Positions 21,844 to 31,072 of a stretch of DNA of 64,000 nt are shown here, in pieces. The translations under genes were made by a program, and so were the position numbers. The notes beneath the pieces were generated by a model. That model was not told the origin of the DNA, did not search any database, and saw nothing but the letters and a program-made list of their open reading frames with translations. Source of the stretch: Symbiodinium natans (Eukaryota > Sar > Dinophyceae > Suessiales > Symbiodiniaceae); assembly GCA_905221605.1 (NCBI GenBank), contig CAJNDS010002748.1, positions 231,670 to 295,669 of the forward strand, given 5' to 3'. The first letter of the stretch is position 1, and every line of letters begins with the position of its first letter.

Positions 21844-24433
21844 AACAAATTCTTTCTCAAGAGGTCCTCAAGAGGCTTCCAAGAGGCTAAGAGAGGCTTT
21901 GAGCCTTCTCAACCCCCTTCATTTAGGTAGAAAAAATTCCTTCTCAAGAGGTCTTCAAGAAGCTTTCAAGAGGCTCAGAGACTTCTCAACCACCTTCATA
22001 TAGGTAGAAGAAATTCCTTCTCAAGAGGTCCTCAAGAGGCTTCCAAGAGGTTCAGAGAGGCTTTGAGCCTTGTCAACCCCCTTCATATAGGTAGAATAAA
22101 TTCCTTCTCAAAAGGTCCTCAAGAGGCTTTCAAGAAGCTGAGAGAGGCTTTGAGCCTTCTCAACCCCCTTCATATAGGTAGAATAAATTCCTTCTCAAGA
22201 GGTCTTCAAGAAGCTTTCAAGAGGCTCAGAGACTTCTCAACCACCTTCATATAGGTAGGTAGAATAAATTCCTTCTCAAGAGGTCCTCAAGAGGCTTTCA
22301 AGAGGCTGAAAGAGGCTTTGAGCCTTCTCAACCCCCTTCATATAGGTAGAATAAATTCCTTCTCAAGAGGTCTTCAAGAAGCTTTCAAGAGGCTCAGAAA
22401 GGCTTTGAGCCTTCTCAACCACCTTCATATAAGTAGAAGAAATTCCTTCTCAAGAGGTCCTCAAGAGGCTTCCAAGAGGTTCAGAGAGGCTTTGAGCCTT
22501 GTCAACCCCCTTCATATAGGTAGAAGAAATTCCTTCTCAAGAGGTCCTCAAGAGGCTTTCAAGAGGCTGAGAGAGGCTTTGAGCCTTCTCAACCCCCTTC
22601 ATATAGGTAGAATAAATTCCTTCTCAAGAGGTCTTCAAGAAGCTTTCAAGAGGCTCAGAGAGTCTTTGAGTCTCAAGAGGTCTTCAAGAACCTTTCAAGA
22701 GGCTCAGAGAGGCTTTGAGCCTTGTCAACCCCCTTCATATAGGTAGAAGAAATTCCTTCTCAAGAGGTCCTCAAGAGGCTTTCAAGAGGCTGAGAGAGGC
22801 TTTGAGCCTTCTCAACCCCCTTCATATAGGTAGCATAAATTCCTTCTCAAGAGATCTTCAATAAGCTTTCAAGAGGCTCAGAGAGGCTTTGAGCCTTCTC
22901 AACCACCTTCATATAGGTAGAATAAATTCCTTCTCAAGAGGTCCTCAAGAGGCTTCCAAGAGGTTCAGAGATGCTTTGAGCCTTGTCAACCCCCTTCATA
23001 TAGGTAGAATAAATTCCTTCTCAAGAGGTAGCTTCCAAGAGGTTCAGAGAGGCTTTGAGCCTTGTCAGCCCCCTTAATATAGGTAGAATAAATTCCTTCT
23101 CAAGAGGTCCTCAAGAGGCTTTCAAGAGGCTGAGAGAGGCTTTGAGCCTTCTCAACCCCCTTCATATAGGTAGAATAAATTCCTTTTCAAGAGGTCTTCA
23201 AGAAGCTTTCAAGAGGCTCAGAGAGGCTTTGAGCCTTCTCAACCACCTTCATATAGGTAGAAGAAATTCCTTCTCAAGCGGTCCTCAAGAGGCTTCCAAG
23301 AGGTTCAGAGAGGCTTTGAGCCTTGTCAACCCCCTTCATATAGGTAGAATAAATTCCTTCTCAAGAGGTCCCCAAGAGGCTTTCAAGAGGCTGAGAGAGG
23401 CTTTGAGCCTTCTCAATCCCCTTCATATAGGTAGAATAAATTCCTTCTCAAGAGGTCTTCAAGAAGCTTTCAAGAGGCTCAGAGAGGCTTTGAGCCTTGT
23501 CAACCCCCTTCATATATATAGGTAGAATAAATTCCTTTTCAAGAGGTCCTCAAGAGGCTTTCAAGAGGCTGAGAGAGGCTTTGAGCCTTCTCAACCCCCT
23601 TCATATAGGTAGAATAAATTCCTTCTCAAGAGGTCCTCAAGAGTCTTTCAAGAGGCTGAGAGAGGCCTTGAGCCTTCTCAAAACCCCTCATTTAGGTACA
23701 AGAAGCTTTCAAGAGGCTCAGAGAGGCTTTGAGCCCACCTTCATATAGGTAGAAGAAATTCCTTCTCAAGAGGTCCTCAAGAAGCTTCCAAGAGGTTCAA
23801 AGAGGCTTTGAGCCTTGTCAACCCCCTTCATATAGGTAGAATAAATTCCTTCTCAAGAGGTCCTCAAGAGGCTTTCAAGAGGCTGAGAGAGGCTTTGAGC
23901 CTTCTCAACCCCCTTCATATAGGTAGAATAAATTCCTTCTCAAGAGGTCCTCAAGAGTCTTTCAAGAGGCTGAGAGAGGCCTTGAGCCTTCTCAAAACCC
24001 CTCATTTAGGTAGAATAAATTCTTCTCAAGAGGTTTTCAAGAAGCTTTCAAGAGGCTCAGAGAGGCTTTGAGCCTTCTCCACCACCTTCATATAGGTAGA
24101 ATTTCCTTTTCAAGAGGTCCTCAAGAGGCTTCCAAGAGGTTCAGAGAGGCTTTGAGCCTTGTCAACCCCCTTCATATAGGTAGAATAAATTCCTTCTCAA
24201 GAGGTCCTCAAGAGGCTTTCAAGAGGCTGAGAGAGGCTTTGAGCCTTCTCAACACCCTTCATATAGGTAGAATAAATTCCTTCTCAAGAGGTCTTCAAGA
24301 AGCTTTCAAGAGGCTCAGAAAGGCTTTGAGCTTTCTCAACCACCTTCATATAGGTAGAAGAAATTCTTTCTCAGGAGGTCCTCAAGAGGCTTCCAAGAGG
24401 TTCAGAGAGGCTTTGAGCCTTGTCAACCCCCTG
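21755..24433. repeat. 87-bp minisatellite array, left part
   Basis: About 30 tandem copies of an 87-bp unit built from TCAAGAGG-like subrepeats, with the recurrent word CATATAGGTAGAATAAATTC. The 87-bp period is 29 codons, so one plus frame stays open for several units at a time, encoding NPLHIGRINSFSRG-type repeats; the frame is broken often by short deletions. Alternate unit types (GGTCCTCAAGAGG versus GGTCTTCAAGAAG) follow a higher-order order. The array resumes at 45751, on the other side of the inserted element. Confidence 0.95.
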
Positions 24434-24438
24434 CATAT
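24434..24438. other. Target site duplication CATAT, left
   Basis: CATAT directly precedes the first base of the terminal inverted repeat and is repeated directly after the right end at 45746-45750. In undisturbed array units the same place reads TTCATATAGG, so removing the element and one CATAT rebuilds a normal unit. Confidence 0.9.
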
Positions 24439-24451
24439 AGTTAGGTGATAT

Positions 24452-24481
24452 CATGCCCATTTTGGTCTAGATGTAACCGCC
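24452..24481. repeat. Subterminal inverted repeat in left TIR, outer copy
   Basis: A 30-bp word beginning CATGCCCATT and ending CCGCC. Its reverse complement recurs with four mismatches at 24618-24647, so each TIR contains a pair of facing 30-bp sites about 136 bp apart. Such pairs could bind integrase or fold the end back. Confidence 0.85.
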
Positions 24482-24617
24482 ATACCCCCCCCTACGCTTA
24501 ACAACCATTATCACAACAGTATCCCCATTATCCATATCCAAAATATACCATATTCCCCCAAAATCACCACTACACCAACAAAGTATGGATCCCACACAAG
24601 AAATTACCTAGGATCAA

Positions 24618-24647
24618 GGCGGATACATCTAGGTCACAATGGGCATG
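24618..24647. repeat. Subterminal inverted repeat in left TIR, inner copy
   Basis: Reverse-complement partner of 24452-24481, beginning GGCGGATACATC and ending GGGCATG. The same pair is present in the right TIR at 45537-45566 and 45703-45732. Confidence 0.85.
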
Positions 24648-24743
24648 AGTAGGTAGATAGATTTTACTAGGTTTAGGTATAAAGGTTGTAATCATAATAT
24701 AATTACATTCCATAAACTCTTATGAAATGTGATTACATTATAC

Positions 24744-25007
24744 TTATGCTTTTACCTCACGTTTTCTTTTATCATTGAAACTCACTTCTTTTCGTTTGTC
24801 GTTGTATGCTTTCATGCTATCTAAACATTCACAACAAGTAACAGTGGTTCTACACTGCATTAAATACCTCCCCGTTTTACAATGATAATATCTTTTGAAA
24901 TGCACTAAATTCTTCAACTTCTTACATCTAACACATTGCCGATCACAATGGGGAGGGTAATGCTCAGTATTAAAATCTATTGTTATTTTATCAACATATA
25001 TTGTCAT
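24744..25007 (-). CDS. Small Cys-rich zinc-finger-like protein, 87 aa
   Basis: ATG start at 25007 on the minus strand. Seven Cys are visible: C25 and C28 (CVRC), then C43, C52, C58, C59 and C61 (CCEC). CxxC ... CxxC with an aromatic residue between resembles the small treble-clef or zinc-ribbon modules common beside HNH nucleases and in virus regulators. The C-terminus is Lys/Arg-rich, so nucleic-acid binding is plausible. It is the gene nearest the left end and points towards the TIR. A hairpin-forming AT stretch at about 24698-24745 follows its stop codon. No specific family is recognised. Confidence 0.6.
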   Translation of the reverse strand: MTIYVDKITIDFNTEHYPPHCDRQCVRCKKLKNLVHFKRYYHCKTGRYLMQCRTTVTCCECLDSMKAYNDKRKEVSFNDKRKREVKA

Positions 25008-25137
25008 ATTATATTATTTTACAATATTTATCATAATTTATTAATTATGACAAGCATTGTTTCAAACTAATTAACCACTACCATGTTCTTTTGACATGCT
25101 TATGGAAGGCACACTGGGGAAATGGGAGAAATGGGCA

Positions 25138-25335
25138 TTATTTTAGCAATTCGTCCAGCTGATAAAACTCAAACAACAATTTAAATCGTTTCTTATATTC
25201 TTCATAATGATAATGATCCTCTAGTTCATCTATAATAGCACTTAATCTGGCGTTATACATTCTAATATTTCTTCTTTCCTCCAGCCAATCAGTTTTATTT
25301 TCTTTGTTTTCTTTCTTAGTAAACAAACAATCCAT
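25138..25335 (-). CDS. Small helical protein, 65 aa, unknown
   Basis: ATG at 25335. The sequence is charged and predicted helical (WLEERRNIRMYNARLSAIID, then HYHYEEYKKRF). It has no signal peptide, Cys motif or known domain. It lies 9 bp from the next small minus-strand ORF upstream, so the two may be co-transcribed. It is kept as a gene because it fills the compact coding layout of the element. Confidence 0.5.
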   Translation of the reverse strand: MDCLFTKKENKENKTDWLEERRNIRMYNARLSAIIDELEDHYHYEEYKKRFKLLFEFYQLDELLK

Positions 25336-25344
25336 GTATATATA

Positions 25345-25491
25345 TTATTTACATTTTTTAACATTTTTAAGATAATAAATAAATGCCTTAAGAAATTCCA
25401 ACAAACTACGACAACACATTCTGTATCTTGGAGTTTTTATTATTTCATCAAAATTCTCTATCTCATTTATTACTTCTATGTATTTATCCAT
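25345..25491 (-). CDS. Very small ORF, 48 aa, unknown
   Basis: ATG at 25491 (MDKYIEVINEIENFDEIIK), stop at 25345-25347. The C-terminal half is hydrophobic then basic (SLLEFLKAFIYYLKN), which could be a short amphipathic or membrane-associated helix. It shares an AT-rich divergent intergenic region of about 35 bp with the plus-strand packaging ATPase. Support is positional: dense packing, an ATG start and no overlap with neighbours. Confidence 0.4.
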   Translation of the reverse strand: MDKYIEVINEIENFDEIIKTPRYRMCCRSLLEFLKAFIYYLKNVKKCK

Positions 25492-25526
25492 ATATATTTA
25501 AATGATATAATTTCTAACTAGTATTA

Positions 25527-26288
25527 ATGTTAGAAGATATTCCTAAAGTAGAACCTATAGACATACCCAAATACAATTATAAGAATAGTAAATATGAGAT
25601 GATGCCAAGTCTACCAGCAAGAATGCTGTGTGTTGCCTCTTCAACAGGTGGTAAATCTGTTTTAATACAAAATCTAATTTTAAAGATATACCGTGGTTCA
25701 TTTGAAAGGATATACATTTTTAGCCCTAGTGTGCATGTGGACGACACATGGAGAGCAGTCAAGAAATACATTACTGATGTAATGAAAGTGGATACCGAAA
25801 AGGAAAAAGTATATTATGAAGAATACGATCCAATTGCATTAAAGCATATAATAGAAACGCAACACAAGGTAATAGACTTCCAGAAGAAGAACAAACAAAA
25901 GGAATTATTCAGTATTTTAATAGTGGTGGACGACTTTGCCGATGATCCTAAATTTGTAAGATACTCAAATATCTTGCATGGATTGTTCACACGCGGAAGA
26001 CATAATGCCATCTCATGCATTTTATCAACACAAAAATATAATGTCCTTGCCCCTATAATAAGACTTAATGCCTCGGCACTTTTCATATTCAGGCTGAAGA
26101 ACATGAATGAGGTAAATAGTTTCCTAGAAGAGAACAGTGCCCTTGTAGACAAGCGAACGCTTTATGACATGTATCAACAAGCGGTGAACTTTGCGCCTTA
26201 CTCGTTCTTTTATATAAACACAAATGCTAAAGATGTGAATAACATGTTTTATATTAATTTTGAACAACGCTTTGAAATAGGTGATTAA
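25527..26288 (+). CDS. A32/FtsK-HerA-type genome packaging ATPase
   Basis: This 253-aa protein would power DNA entry into the capsid. Walker A is SSTGGKS at residues 38-44, Walker B is LIVVDD at 131-136, followed by a FTRGRHN stretch (154-160) and an STQ sensor at 167-169. This order and spacing are those of the small packaging ATPases of Polintons, virophages and nucleocytoplasmic large DNA viruses. Length is in the family range. The ATG at 25527 follows an AT-rich divergent promoter region. The gene converges with the fibre genes; both stop codons lie inside a 15-bp perfect inverted repeat. The PLARM-like lead-in before Walker A and the absence of other domains argue against a host AAA protein. 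Confidence 0.92.
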   Translation: MLEDIPKVEPIDIPKYNYKNSKYEMMPSLPARMLCVASSTGGKSVLIQNLILKIYRGSFERIYIFSPSVHVDDTWRAVKKYITDVMKVDTEKEKVYYEEYDPIALKHIIETQHKVIDFQKKNKQKELFSILIVVDDFADDPKFVRYSNILHGLFTRGRHNAISCILSTQKYNVLAPIIRLNASALFIFRLKNMNEVNSFLEENSALVDKRTLYDMYQQAVNFAPYSFFYINTNAKDVNNMFYINFEQRFEIGD

Positions 26289-26334
26289 TAATATTATTTC
26301 CTAAAATATTATTGATCAAAATATTATTAATCAC
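26281..26334. terminator. Convergent-gene inverted repeat, likely transcription end
   Basis: GTGATTAATAATATT at 26281-26295 is perfectly complemented by AATATTATTAATCAC at 26320-26334. The arms carry the stop codons of the ATPase gene (plus) and the fibre gene (minus). The symmetric AT-rich stem between convergent genes suggests a two-way 3'-end signal; this role is inferred. Confidence 0.6.
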
Positions 26335-27622
26335 TATCACTCTTATTTTTCTTTAACTTATTTACTTCCTTTTTCAGTTTATCTACTTCATTTATTGTTG
26401 TCTGTAAAGCACTCCATAAAATTGGCACACACGTTGTATAATCAAACTTTAAATATCCATCTTTTCCTTCTTTAACTACATTCTGCCATTCATCCGGCAT
26501 CTTCTTTGTTTCCATGAAATCATTAGCGATAAATCCTACACACGATTTACCTTGTTGTCTGTCATCAATAAAATGATATGTTTTCGGTTTAATATATTTT
26601 ATTAGGTCTACTGCTTTTTTGCTATCTACTTCTTTTATGTCTTTCTTTAACCTTTTATCTGATGAAGGAATTAATGACCCTGTATATGAAAGGTCACCAT
26701 AAACATCCACACCTGTTGTTGTTGCGTCTAATGTTGATAAGTTGTTATTACTTAATCTTATCCATCCGTTGTCGTCTGGATTATTTATTAATACTCGTTG
26801 CTGTCCTGTTATATCATCGTGTGTTATTTCTAAATTTCCCAATAAATTCACTTTCCCTTCTGTTAATTGAATTTCCGGTGTGCTACTTTCCAATCCTATT
26901 GTCAAATTCATTTCTCCCGCAGTGTCTCCATTTCTGATATATAACTTATACTGAGTGTCTAAAACTTCCTTTAATTCACTGCTGTTCTGAAACATAAACC
27001 TACCCCAGCTAATAACATCGCTTTCACCTACAATATTACCAATACTATTAAAAGTAAGATTATTTGTAACTGCTCTATTTAGTGTAATTCCGTTAGTGTC
27101 GTTTAGTTGTAGTGCTATTGTTCCTGTTGTAGGATCAATTGTTCTTGGTTGTAATGAAAAATTAATTTCTTCTGTTGATATTATATTTAATGAATTATTA
27201 GCGTCTGCTCTTTGAAATATCCTGCCTGAACTATTGACATAAATATCACCATTAAATGTTGATGTGTTTTGAAATGATGAGGTGCCACCAAAATTAGCAT
27301 TCCCACCACTTACATTTAGTTTATTTGCGCCTTGAATTGCTCCGATGCCTAAACTTAAACAATAGACACCATTACCATTTGCAGTATTTAATAAAAGTAA
27401 TGAAGAACTGTCATTGCTTGTATTGTAAGCATTAATATTAAATGAGTTAAATTTTAAATACCCTTGTGCGTTTTTTACAGTTAAAACATTACTAGCGTCT
27501 GTTGTATTTTTATAAAATGTTAATCCATTGGCATTATTAATATTAGCGTTTTCTCCATCAAAATTGAAATCAGTTGTTAAATCAATATCACCATCTACCT
27601 TTAAGTTCTGTCTAAATAATAG
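26327..27622 (-). CDS. Fibre protein distal part with S74 intramolecular chaperone
   Basis: About 432 aa on the minus strand. Residues 1-310 are Asn/Thr/Gly-rich beta-type repeats as in trimeric viral fibres. From residue 321 the sequence SSDKRLKKDIKEV begins a peptidase S74 (endosialidase-type) chaperone, with the Ser/Lys dyad of the SDxxxK type and the IKPKTYHF and VGFIAND landmarks. Such domains help the fibre trimerise and then cut themselves off. A Lys/Leu coiled coil ends the protein. There is no ATG near the front of this frame: it opens after a TGA, and the only early start-like codon is GTG overlapping the stop of the upstream fibre ORF. It is therefore probably the 3' part of one fibre gene separated by a one-base frame change. 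Confidence 0.8.
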   Translation of the reverse strand, partial: LLFRQNLKVDGDIDLTTDFNFDGENANINNANGLTFYKNTTDASNVLTVKNAQGYLKFNSFNINAYNTSNDSSSLLLLNTANGNGVYCLSLGIGAIQGANKLNVSGGNANFGGTSSFQNTSTFNGDIYVNSSGRIFQRADANNSLNIISTEEINFSLQPRTIDPTTGTIALQLNDTNGITLNRAVTNNLTFNSIGNIVGESDVISWGRFMFQNSSELKEVLDTQYKLYIRNGDTAGEMNLTIGLESSTPEIQLTEGKVNLLGNLEITHDDITGQQRVLINNPDDNGWIRLSNNNLSTLDATTTGVDVYGDLSYTGSLIPSSDKRLKKDIKEVDSKKAVDLIKYIKPKTYHFIDDRQQGKSCVGFIANDFMETKKMPDEWQNVVKEGKDGYLKFDYTTCVPILWSALQTTINEVDKLKKEVNKLKKNKSDSD

Positions 27623-27624
27623 CA

Positions 27625-28641
27625 CTAATCAACAACATCTAATGTATAACCTCCTGTTAATGTTTCTATTCCTGTATCAATTAATAAAGAATGAGATTTA
27701 ACATACTGATTAGCATTATTATTTAGTTGTAAAATCCTACCTGTATCACCAACTGAATTATAACAATCAATATTATCATTATTAAAAGTAATATAATTAC
27801 CAGTATTTCTAACTGTAAATGATAGATTAGCATCTGCTGTGTTTTCTACTACTAACCCACCGCTTGGCACTGCTATTTTACCACTCATTTTATAACCTGC
27901 ATTATTATTTGATAAATCTAATTGTTTAATAGCGTCATCTGATGTATTATTACAAAATATTTTATCTCCTTGTAAAGTTATATAACTCGTTGCGTTTTTA
28001 AACTCTGCTAATACTTTATCACCTCCTCCTGTTTGATTACTAAATAATAATCCTGCTACTGGCGATATATTAATAGTTGAGTTGTTTAATGTTAAACCGC
28101 TATGAATAACAGTAGGGGCACTACAGTCAATAATAGGATTGGCACTAAATCTATTTGTAAAATCTGATTTGGGAACTCTTAAGTCTAGTAGATTATCAAC
28201 CTCAGTAGTTGTGTATCCCGATCCAGCCCCTGCTATTAATGTATCTACCTCGCCCTTATCATAATAATTGGTTGCCAGTTGCGTGTTGGTTTGGAAGTTA
28301 GTAGATAAATTTGTGTCAATCTGTGTTGATGTATAATAATTAGAAAATGTAGTATCTATTTCTACTTTACTGTAGTAGCTACTGGATATTTGCAAATTAG
28401 TTTGATATGTAGTCGCCAAAATATGAGAGATAGAACTGATGTCATGAAAGTTTTGTAGTTGCTTTGTATTCAATACTGAAATAGCGTCAGCGTTGGCTGT
28501 TATACTTGAAGAGTTTGCAGTGTTGATGTCTCCTAATTCGGTTTTTGTAGCATATGTATCTGATATTTCACTTACACCCGTTGAAGATGACAAATAAAAT
28601 CTATCTGCATAAACTGCCGTTAAATTATTTAGTGAAGCCAT
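27625..28641 (-). CDS. Fibre protein proximal part, shaft repeats
   Basis: 338 aa with ATG at 28641. Residues 70-150 hold short repeats such as YYSKVEIDTTFSNYYTSTQI and NYYDKGEVDTL, the YYxKxEVD pattern of phage and virus tail-fibre shafts. The rest is beta-rich and Asn/Thr-rich, as in the downstream ORF. The N-terminal 30 residues may attach the fibre to the capsid. The stop TAG at 27625 overlaps the opening of the S74 ORF in the -1 frame, and composition runs on without change, so the two ORFs look like one gene with a frameshift. Programmed frameshifting is possible but no classical slippery heptamer is visible. Confidence 0.75.
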   Translation of the reverse strand: MASLNNLTAVYADRFYLSSSTGVSEISDTYATKTELGDINTANSSSITANADAISVLNTKQLQNFHDISSISHILATTYQTNLQISSSYYSKVEIDTTFSNYYTSTQIDTNLSTNFQTNTQLATNYYDKGEVDTLIAGAGSGYTTTEVDNLLDLRVPKSDFTNRFSANPIIDCSAPTVIHSGLTLNNSTINISPVAGLLFSNQTGGGDKVLAEFKNATSYITLQGDKIFCNNTSDDAIKQLDLSNNNAGYKMSGKIAVPSGGLVVENTADANLSFTVRNTGNYITFNNDNIDCYNSVGDTGRILQLNNNANQYVKSHSLLIDTGIETLTGGYTLDVVD

Positions 28642-28679
28642 TATAAATATTAATATGTGAGAAATTAATATTTATAATG
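28639..28679. promoter_or_regulatory. 16-bp perfect inverted repeat between fibre and GIY-YIG genes
   Basis: CATTATAAATATTAAT at 28639-28654 pairs with ATTAATATTTATAATG at 28664-28679 across a 9-base loop. One arm contains the fibre start codon and the other lies just beyond the stop of the GIY-YIG gene. It may mark transcript ends or a fibre 5' hairpin; its function is inferred. Confidence 0.5.
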
Positions 28680-28681
28680 AA

Positions 28682-29524
28682 TTAATTCATTTGTTGTTCT
28701 TTTGCTTGTTGACGCTTTTCTCTTCGCTTTCTGTTGATTTCTTCCTTATGATCTTGGTAGAATTCACGTCGTTTTTGGTTTTGCTCTTCTTTATGTTGTT
28801 CGTGATATTCTTTGTGTTTCTGTAGTACGGTATCTCTGTTCTTTTCATGATAATCTTTTTTGTATTGAGCTATTCTTTCTTTATTATCTTGCCTATATTG
28901 CTTGTCGTATTCTACTCTTTCTTCTTTGTGTTGATCTCTGTATTCCTTATTCTTTGCTCTTCTATCTTCAATATTATCATAATAGTTCTTGTTGCTCTTT
29001 GCTTTTATGTATTCTTTATTCCTTTCATAATAATCTTTCTTGTATTCCTGTATTTGCTCCTTGTGTTCTTCTCTGTATTCTTTACAATCTTGTAGTATCT
29101 TTTCCTTTTTGTTTTCATAGTAATCCTTCTTCTTCTGTAAATACTGCTCTTTCTTGTTTTCATAGCATTGTTTCTTTAATTCTACTGCTTCTTCAGTTGT
29201 TATAAACGGTCTGGTAATATTTAATGTTGCTCCTAGTTGTTCTATGTATTCTCTTTCTCTTTTTCTTGCTTCTAGTGAGTTTTCGCATTTCTCAGTATTT
29301 ATTAATACCATATCAAAGTTATCCCACCCTCCGTTATCTCGTATAAACTGATATAATGGTATATTATAATTACGATGGTTAGTGTTAATACAATGGTCTT
29401 TGTGTTTGTATTTTCTCTTTATGAAGTTAGTAGTGTGTCCCACATAAGTATCGAAAATGGTTGTGTCTTTGCTTATGATTTTATAAAAGTGTGTTTGATC
29501 ATAATTAACTGGATTTTTAGGCAT
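28682..29524 (-). CDS. GIY-YIG endonuclease with KE-rich coiled coil (first copy)
   Basis: 280 aa, ATG at 29524. The N-terminal ~100 residues form a GIY-YIG nuclease: FYKI (13-16) and YVGHT (27-31) replace GIY and YIG, K/R residues follow at 36-40, and the metal-binding Glu lies in REREYIE (E92). Residues 115-280 are highly charged repeats (KKDYYENKKE, KEYREEHKEQ), a long coiled coil or single helix. This architecture is common in DNA viruses and Polinton-like viruses of protists. Possible roles are homing, DNA processing or degradation of rival DNA. An ATAAAGAAAT word lies on the minus strand at 29551-29560, about 30 bp upstream. Confidence 0.85.
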   Translation of the reverse strand: MPKNPVNYDQTHFYKIISKDTTIFDTYVGHTTNFIKRKYKHKDHCINTNHRNYNIPLYQFIRDNGGWDNFDMVLINTEKCENSLEARKREREYIEQLGATLNITRPFITTEEAVELKKQCYENKKEQYLQKKKDYYENKKEKILQDCKEYREEHKEQIQEYKKDYYERNKEYIKAKSNKNYYDNIEDRRAKNKEYRDQHKEERVEYDKQYRQDNKERIAQYKKDYHEKNRDTVLQKHKEYHEQHKEEQNQKRREFYQDHKEEINRKRREKRQQAKEQQMN

Positions 29525-29550
29525 AATCTTATAATATCTTATAAAGTATT

Positions 29551-29560
29551 ATTTCTTTAT
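29551..29560 (-). promoter_or_regulatory. AAAGAAAT motif upstream of GIY-YIG gene
   Basis: ATAAAGAAAT on the minus strand, about 30 bp before the ATG. Similar words lie before the polymerase gene, the 39.1-kb ORF and the 41.1-kb ORF but were not seen before the capsid genes. It may be a promoter element of one expression class; this is inferred from position only. Confidence 0.4.
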
Positions 29561-29579
29561 AACATCTTACATAATAGAA

Positions 29580-31064
29580 TTAAATTTGGTAGACAATTTC
29601 GTCTAATACCGTGCTTGCTGACTCACTTAACTCGAATATCTGTTCACTAACAGCAGTCACAAAAACTCTTTCAATACCGAGGGCGAATGATTGATTTGCT
29701 CCTTTGATTTTAAAAGTGATTAAGGAGCCCATTTTCGTGTTGGAACCTGTGAAATTCATGTCGGGTTGCTTATCGAAATTTATTCCTCCAATAAACTTAT
29801 CGTTAGCGTATCTATAAATATCAATTGAAAAGCCGTCGTAATAAGGCGACATAACGTTAACAGCCCTACGAAGGAAATACATAAACTCGCTAATGCTTGA
29901 TATTTCCTGTTCTGGGAATTTCTTATTAGCTATTTGTATCTGTGCTGAAATTTGTTTATCGCTGTCGATCACACCTTCAAGGTTATCAATGGTTACCGCC
30001 ATAGGATGGAAAAAGTAGTTCCATCTCTTTCTGTCATAATTACCTGCGGTGTTATCATTATTGATATTGCTGTTGCTAAAGGTGAAGAACATCTGAGATA
30101 AACGAGTTGAAGATTTAACGATGTTCATGTTGATCTCTGTGTTTCCTGCAGTGAAAGTTTGTGAAAATGAATGATACGCCGGATAAACCATACGAAGCCG
30201 ACCCCCTTTCAATAAATGTGAAACTATGTTATTGTTGACAGTATTGTCAACTTGGATTAACTCACATCTTAAGATCGCATTTTGAATAGCCCAACTTGTG
30301 GTAGTATTGCGTGTTGTAAAATATAAGCCGTTTTCATCGTCTTCTGCCTGTGTTCCTGCTACTGGTGTTGCTGGTCTGATAACTGGTTCACCTGCATCTG
30401 AAACAATTTCAAAAATAAATTCTAAAGGACAATACCGAATTGGTGGATAATATCCAGATTGAACAAATCCACAAACGGGCTTGTGTCCCATTCTTACGAA
30501 CTTACCCTGTTCAATTCCTGTAGTATTAAGTCGTGTTAGTTTCGGTAGAACAGCGCCTCTTTGGTTTGATCCTGCTGTTGCTGTTGCATCGTGACTTTCT
30601 ATAGTATAAGCGAACAGCCGGTTAATTCTACTGTCGTATCGTGTTAAGCAACCTTCTTGAATGTCGTCTAAATTTCTCACCTCTTCGCTTTTGAAGGATT
30701 TCATTTCTTCGCATACTTGATTATAATTGTCAATGTCGTTTAGTTGTTGCCCTGCCCCGTTACATCGGTATCTGGTAAAGAAGGCGTGGCTCTCACCTAA
30801 TGGGCGTAAATATTCTCCTGCAGTAGTGGATGTATTTACAACATCAAAGAACAAACAAACACTAGACAAATCAATATAATTATTATCTTCACCTGTGATG
30901 ACAAACTTTAAATATTTGTTTCCGTTAGACGAACTAAAGATGTTTCCAGAGACACTAGGAAAGTGAACTTGCTTCCTGTCAGTTACATATGCCGCGCTCT
31001 CTGGGAGACCAAATTGAAGGGAGTTAATCATATTGTCATTGCTTTCAGCTAAAACTAGATCCAT
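29580..31064 (-). CDS. Major capsid protein, double jelly-roll type (probable)
   Basis: 494 aa, ATG at 31064. The N-terminus (SLQFGLPESAAYVTDRKQVH, then NGNKYLKFVITG) and the rhythm of beta-strands match DJR major capsid proteins of Polinton-like viruses. These start with a short helix and a first jelly roll, then repeat the fold after about residue 280. Length fits the family. There is no signal peptide or membrane span. It sits in the structural block with the lipase, penton and ATPase genes, as in other DJR viruses. Trimers would form the hexon-like capsomers. The call is from sequence feel and context; a structure prediction would settle it. A host origin is very unlikely. Confidence 0.78.
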   Translation of the reverse strand: MDLVLAESNDNMINSLQFGLPESAAYVTDRKQVHFPSVSGNIFSSSNGNKYLKFVITGEDNNYIDLSSVCLFFDVVNTSTTAGEYLRPLGESHAFFTRYRCNGAGQQLNDIDNYNQVCEEMKSFKSEEVRNLDDIQEGCLTRYDSRINRLFAYTIESHDATATAGSNQRGAVLPKLTRLNTTGIEQGKFVRMGHKPVCGFVQSGYYPPIRYCPLEFIFEIVSDAGEPVIRPATPVAGTQAEDDENGLYFTTRNTTTSWAIQNAILRCELIQVDNTVNNNIVSHLLKGGRLRMVYPAYHSFSQTFTAGNTEINMNIVKSSTRLSQMFFTFSNSNINNDNTAGNYDRKRWNYFFHPMAVTIDNLEGVIDSDKQISAQIQIANKKFPEQEISSISEFMYFLRRAVNVMSPYYDGFSIDIYRYANDKFIGGINFDKQPDMNFTGSNTKMGSLITFKIKGANQSFALGIERVFVTAVSEQIFELSESASTVLDEIVYQI

Positions 31065-31072
31065 TATATTAT

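Larger units (their letters stand above)
24439..24690. repeat. Left terminal inverted repeat, 252 bp
   Basis: It matches the reverse complement of 45494-45745 at 251 of 252 positions by eye; the one difference is in the ACACAAG/ACACAAC word near 24600. Near-identity implies recent integration or copy correction between ends. Confidence 0.95.

Noticed and set aside
27623-27625. GTG as a true start of the S74 fibre ORF
   Set aside because: A eukaryotic host normally needs ATG, and composition runs on from the upstream ORF, so a frame change in one gene is more likely.
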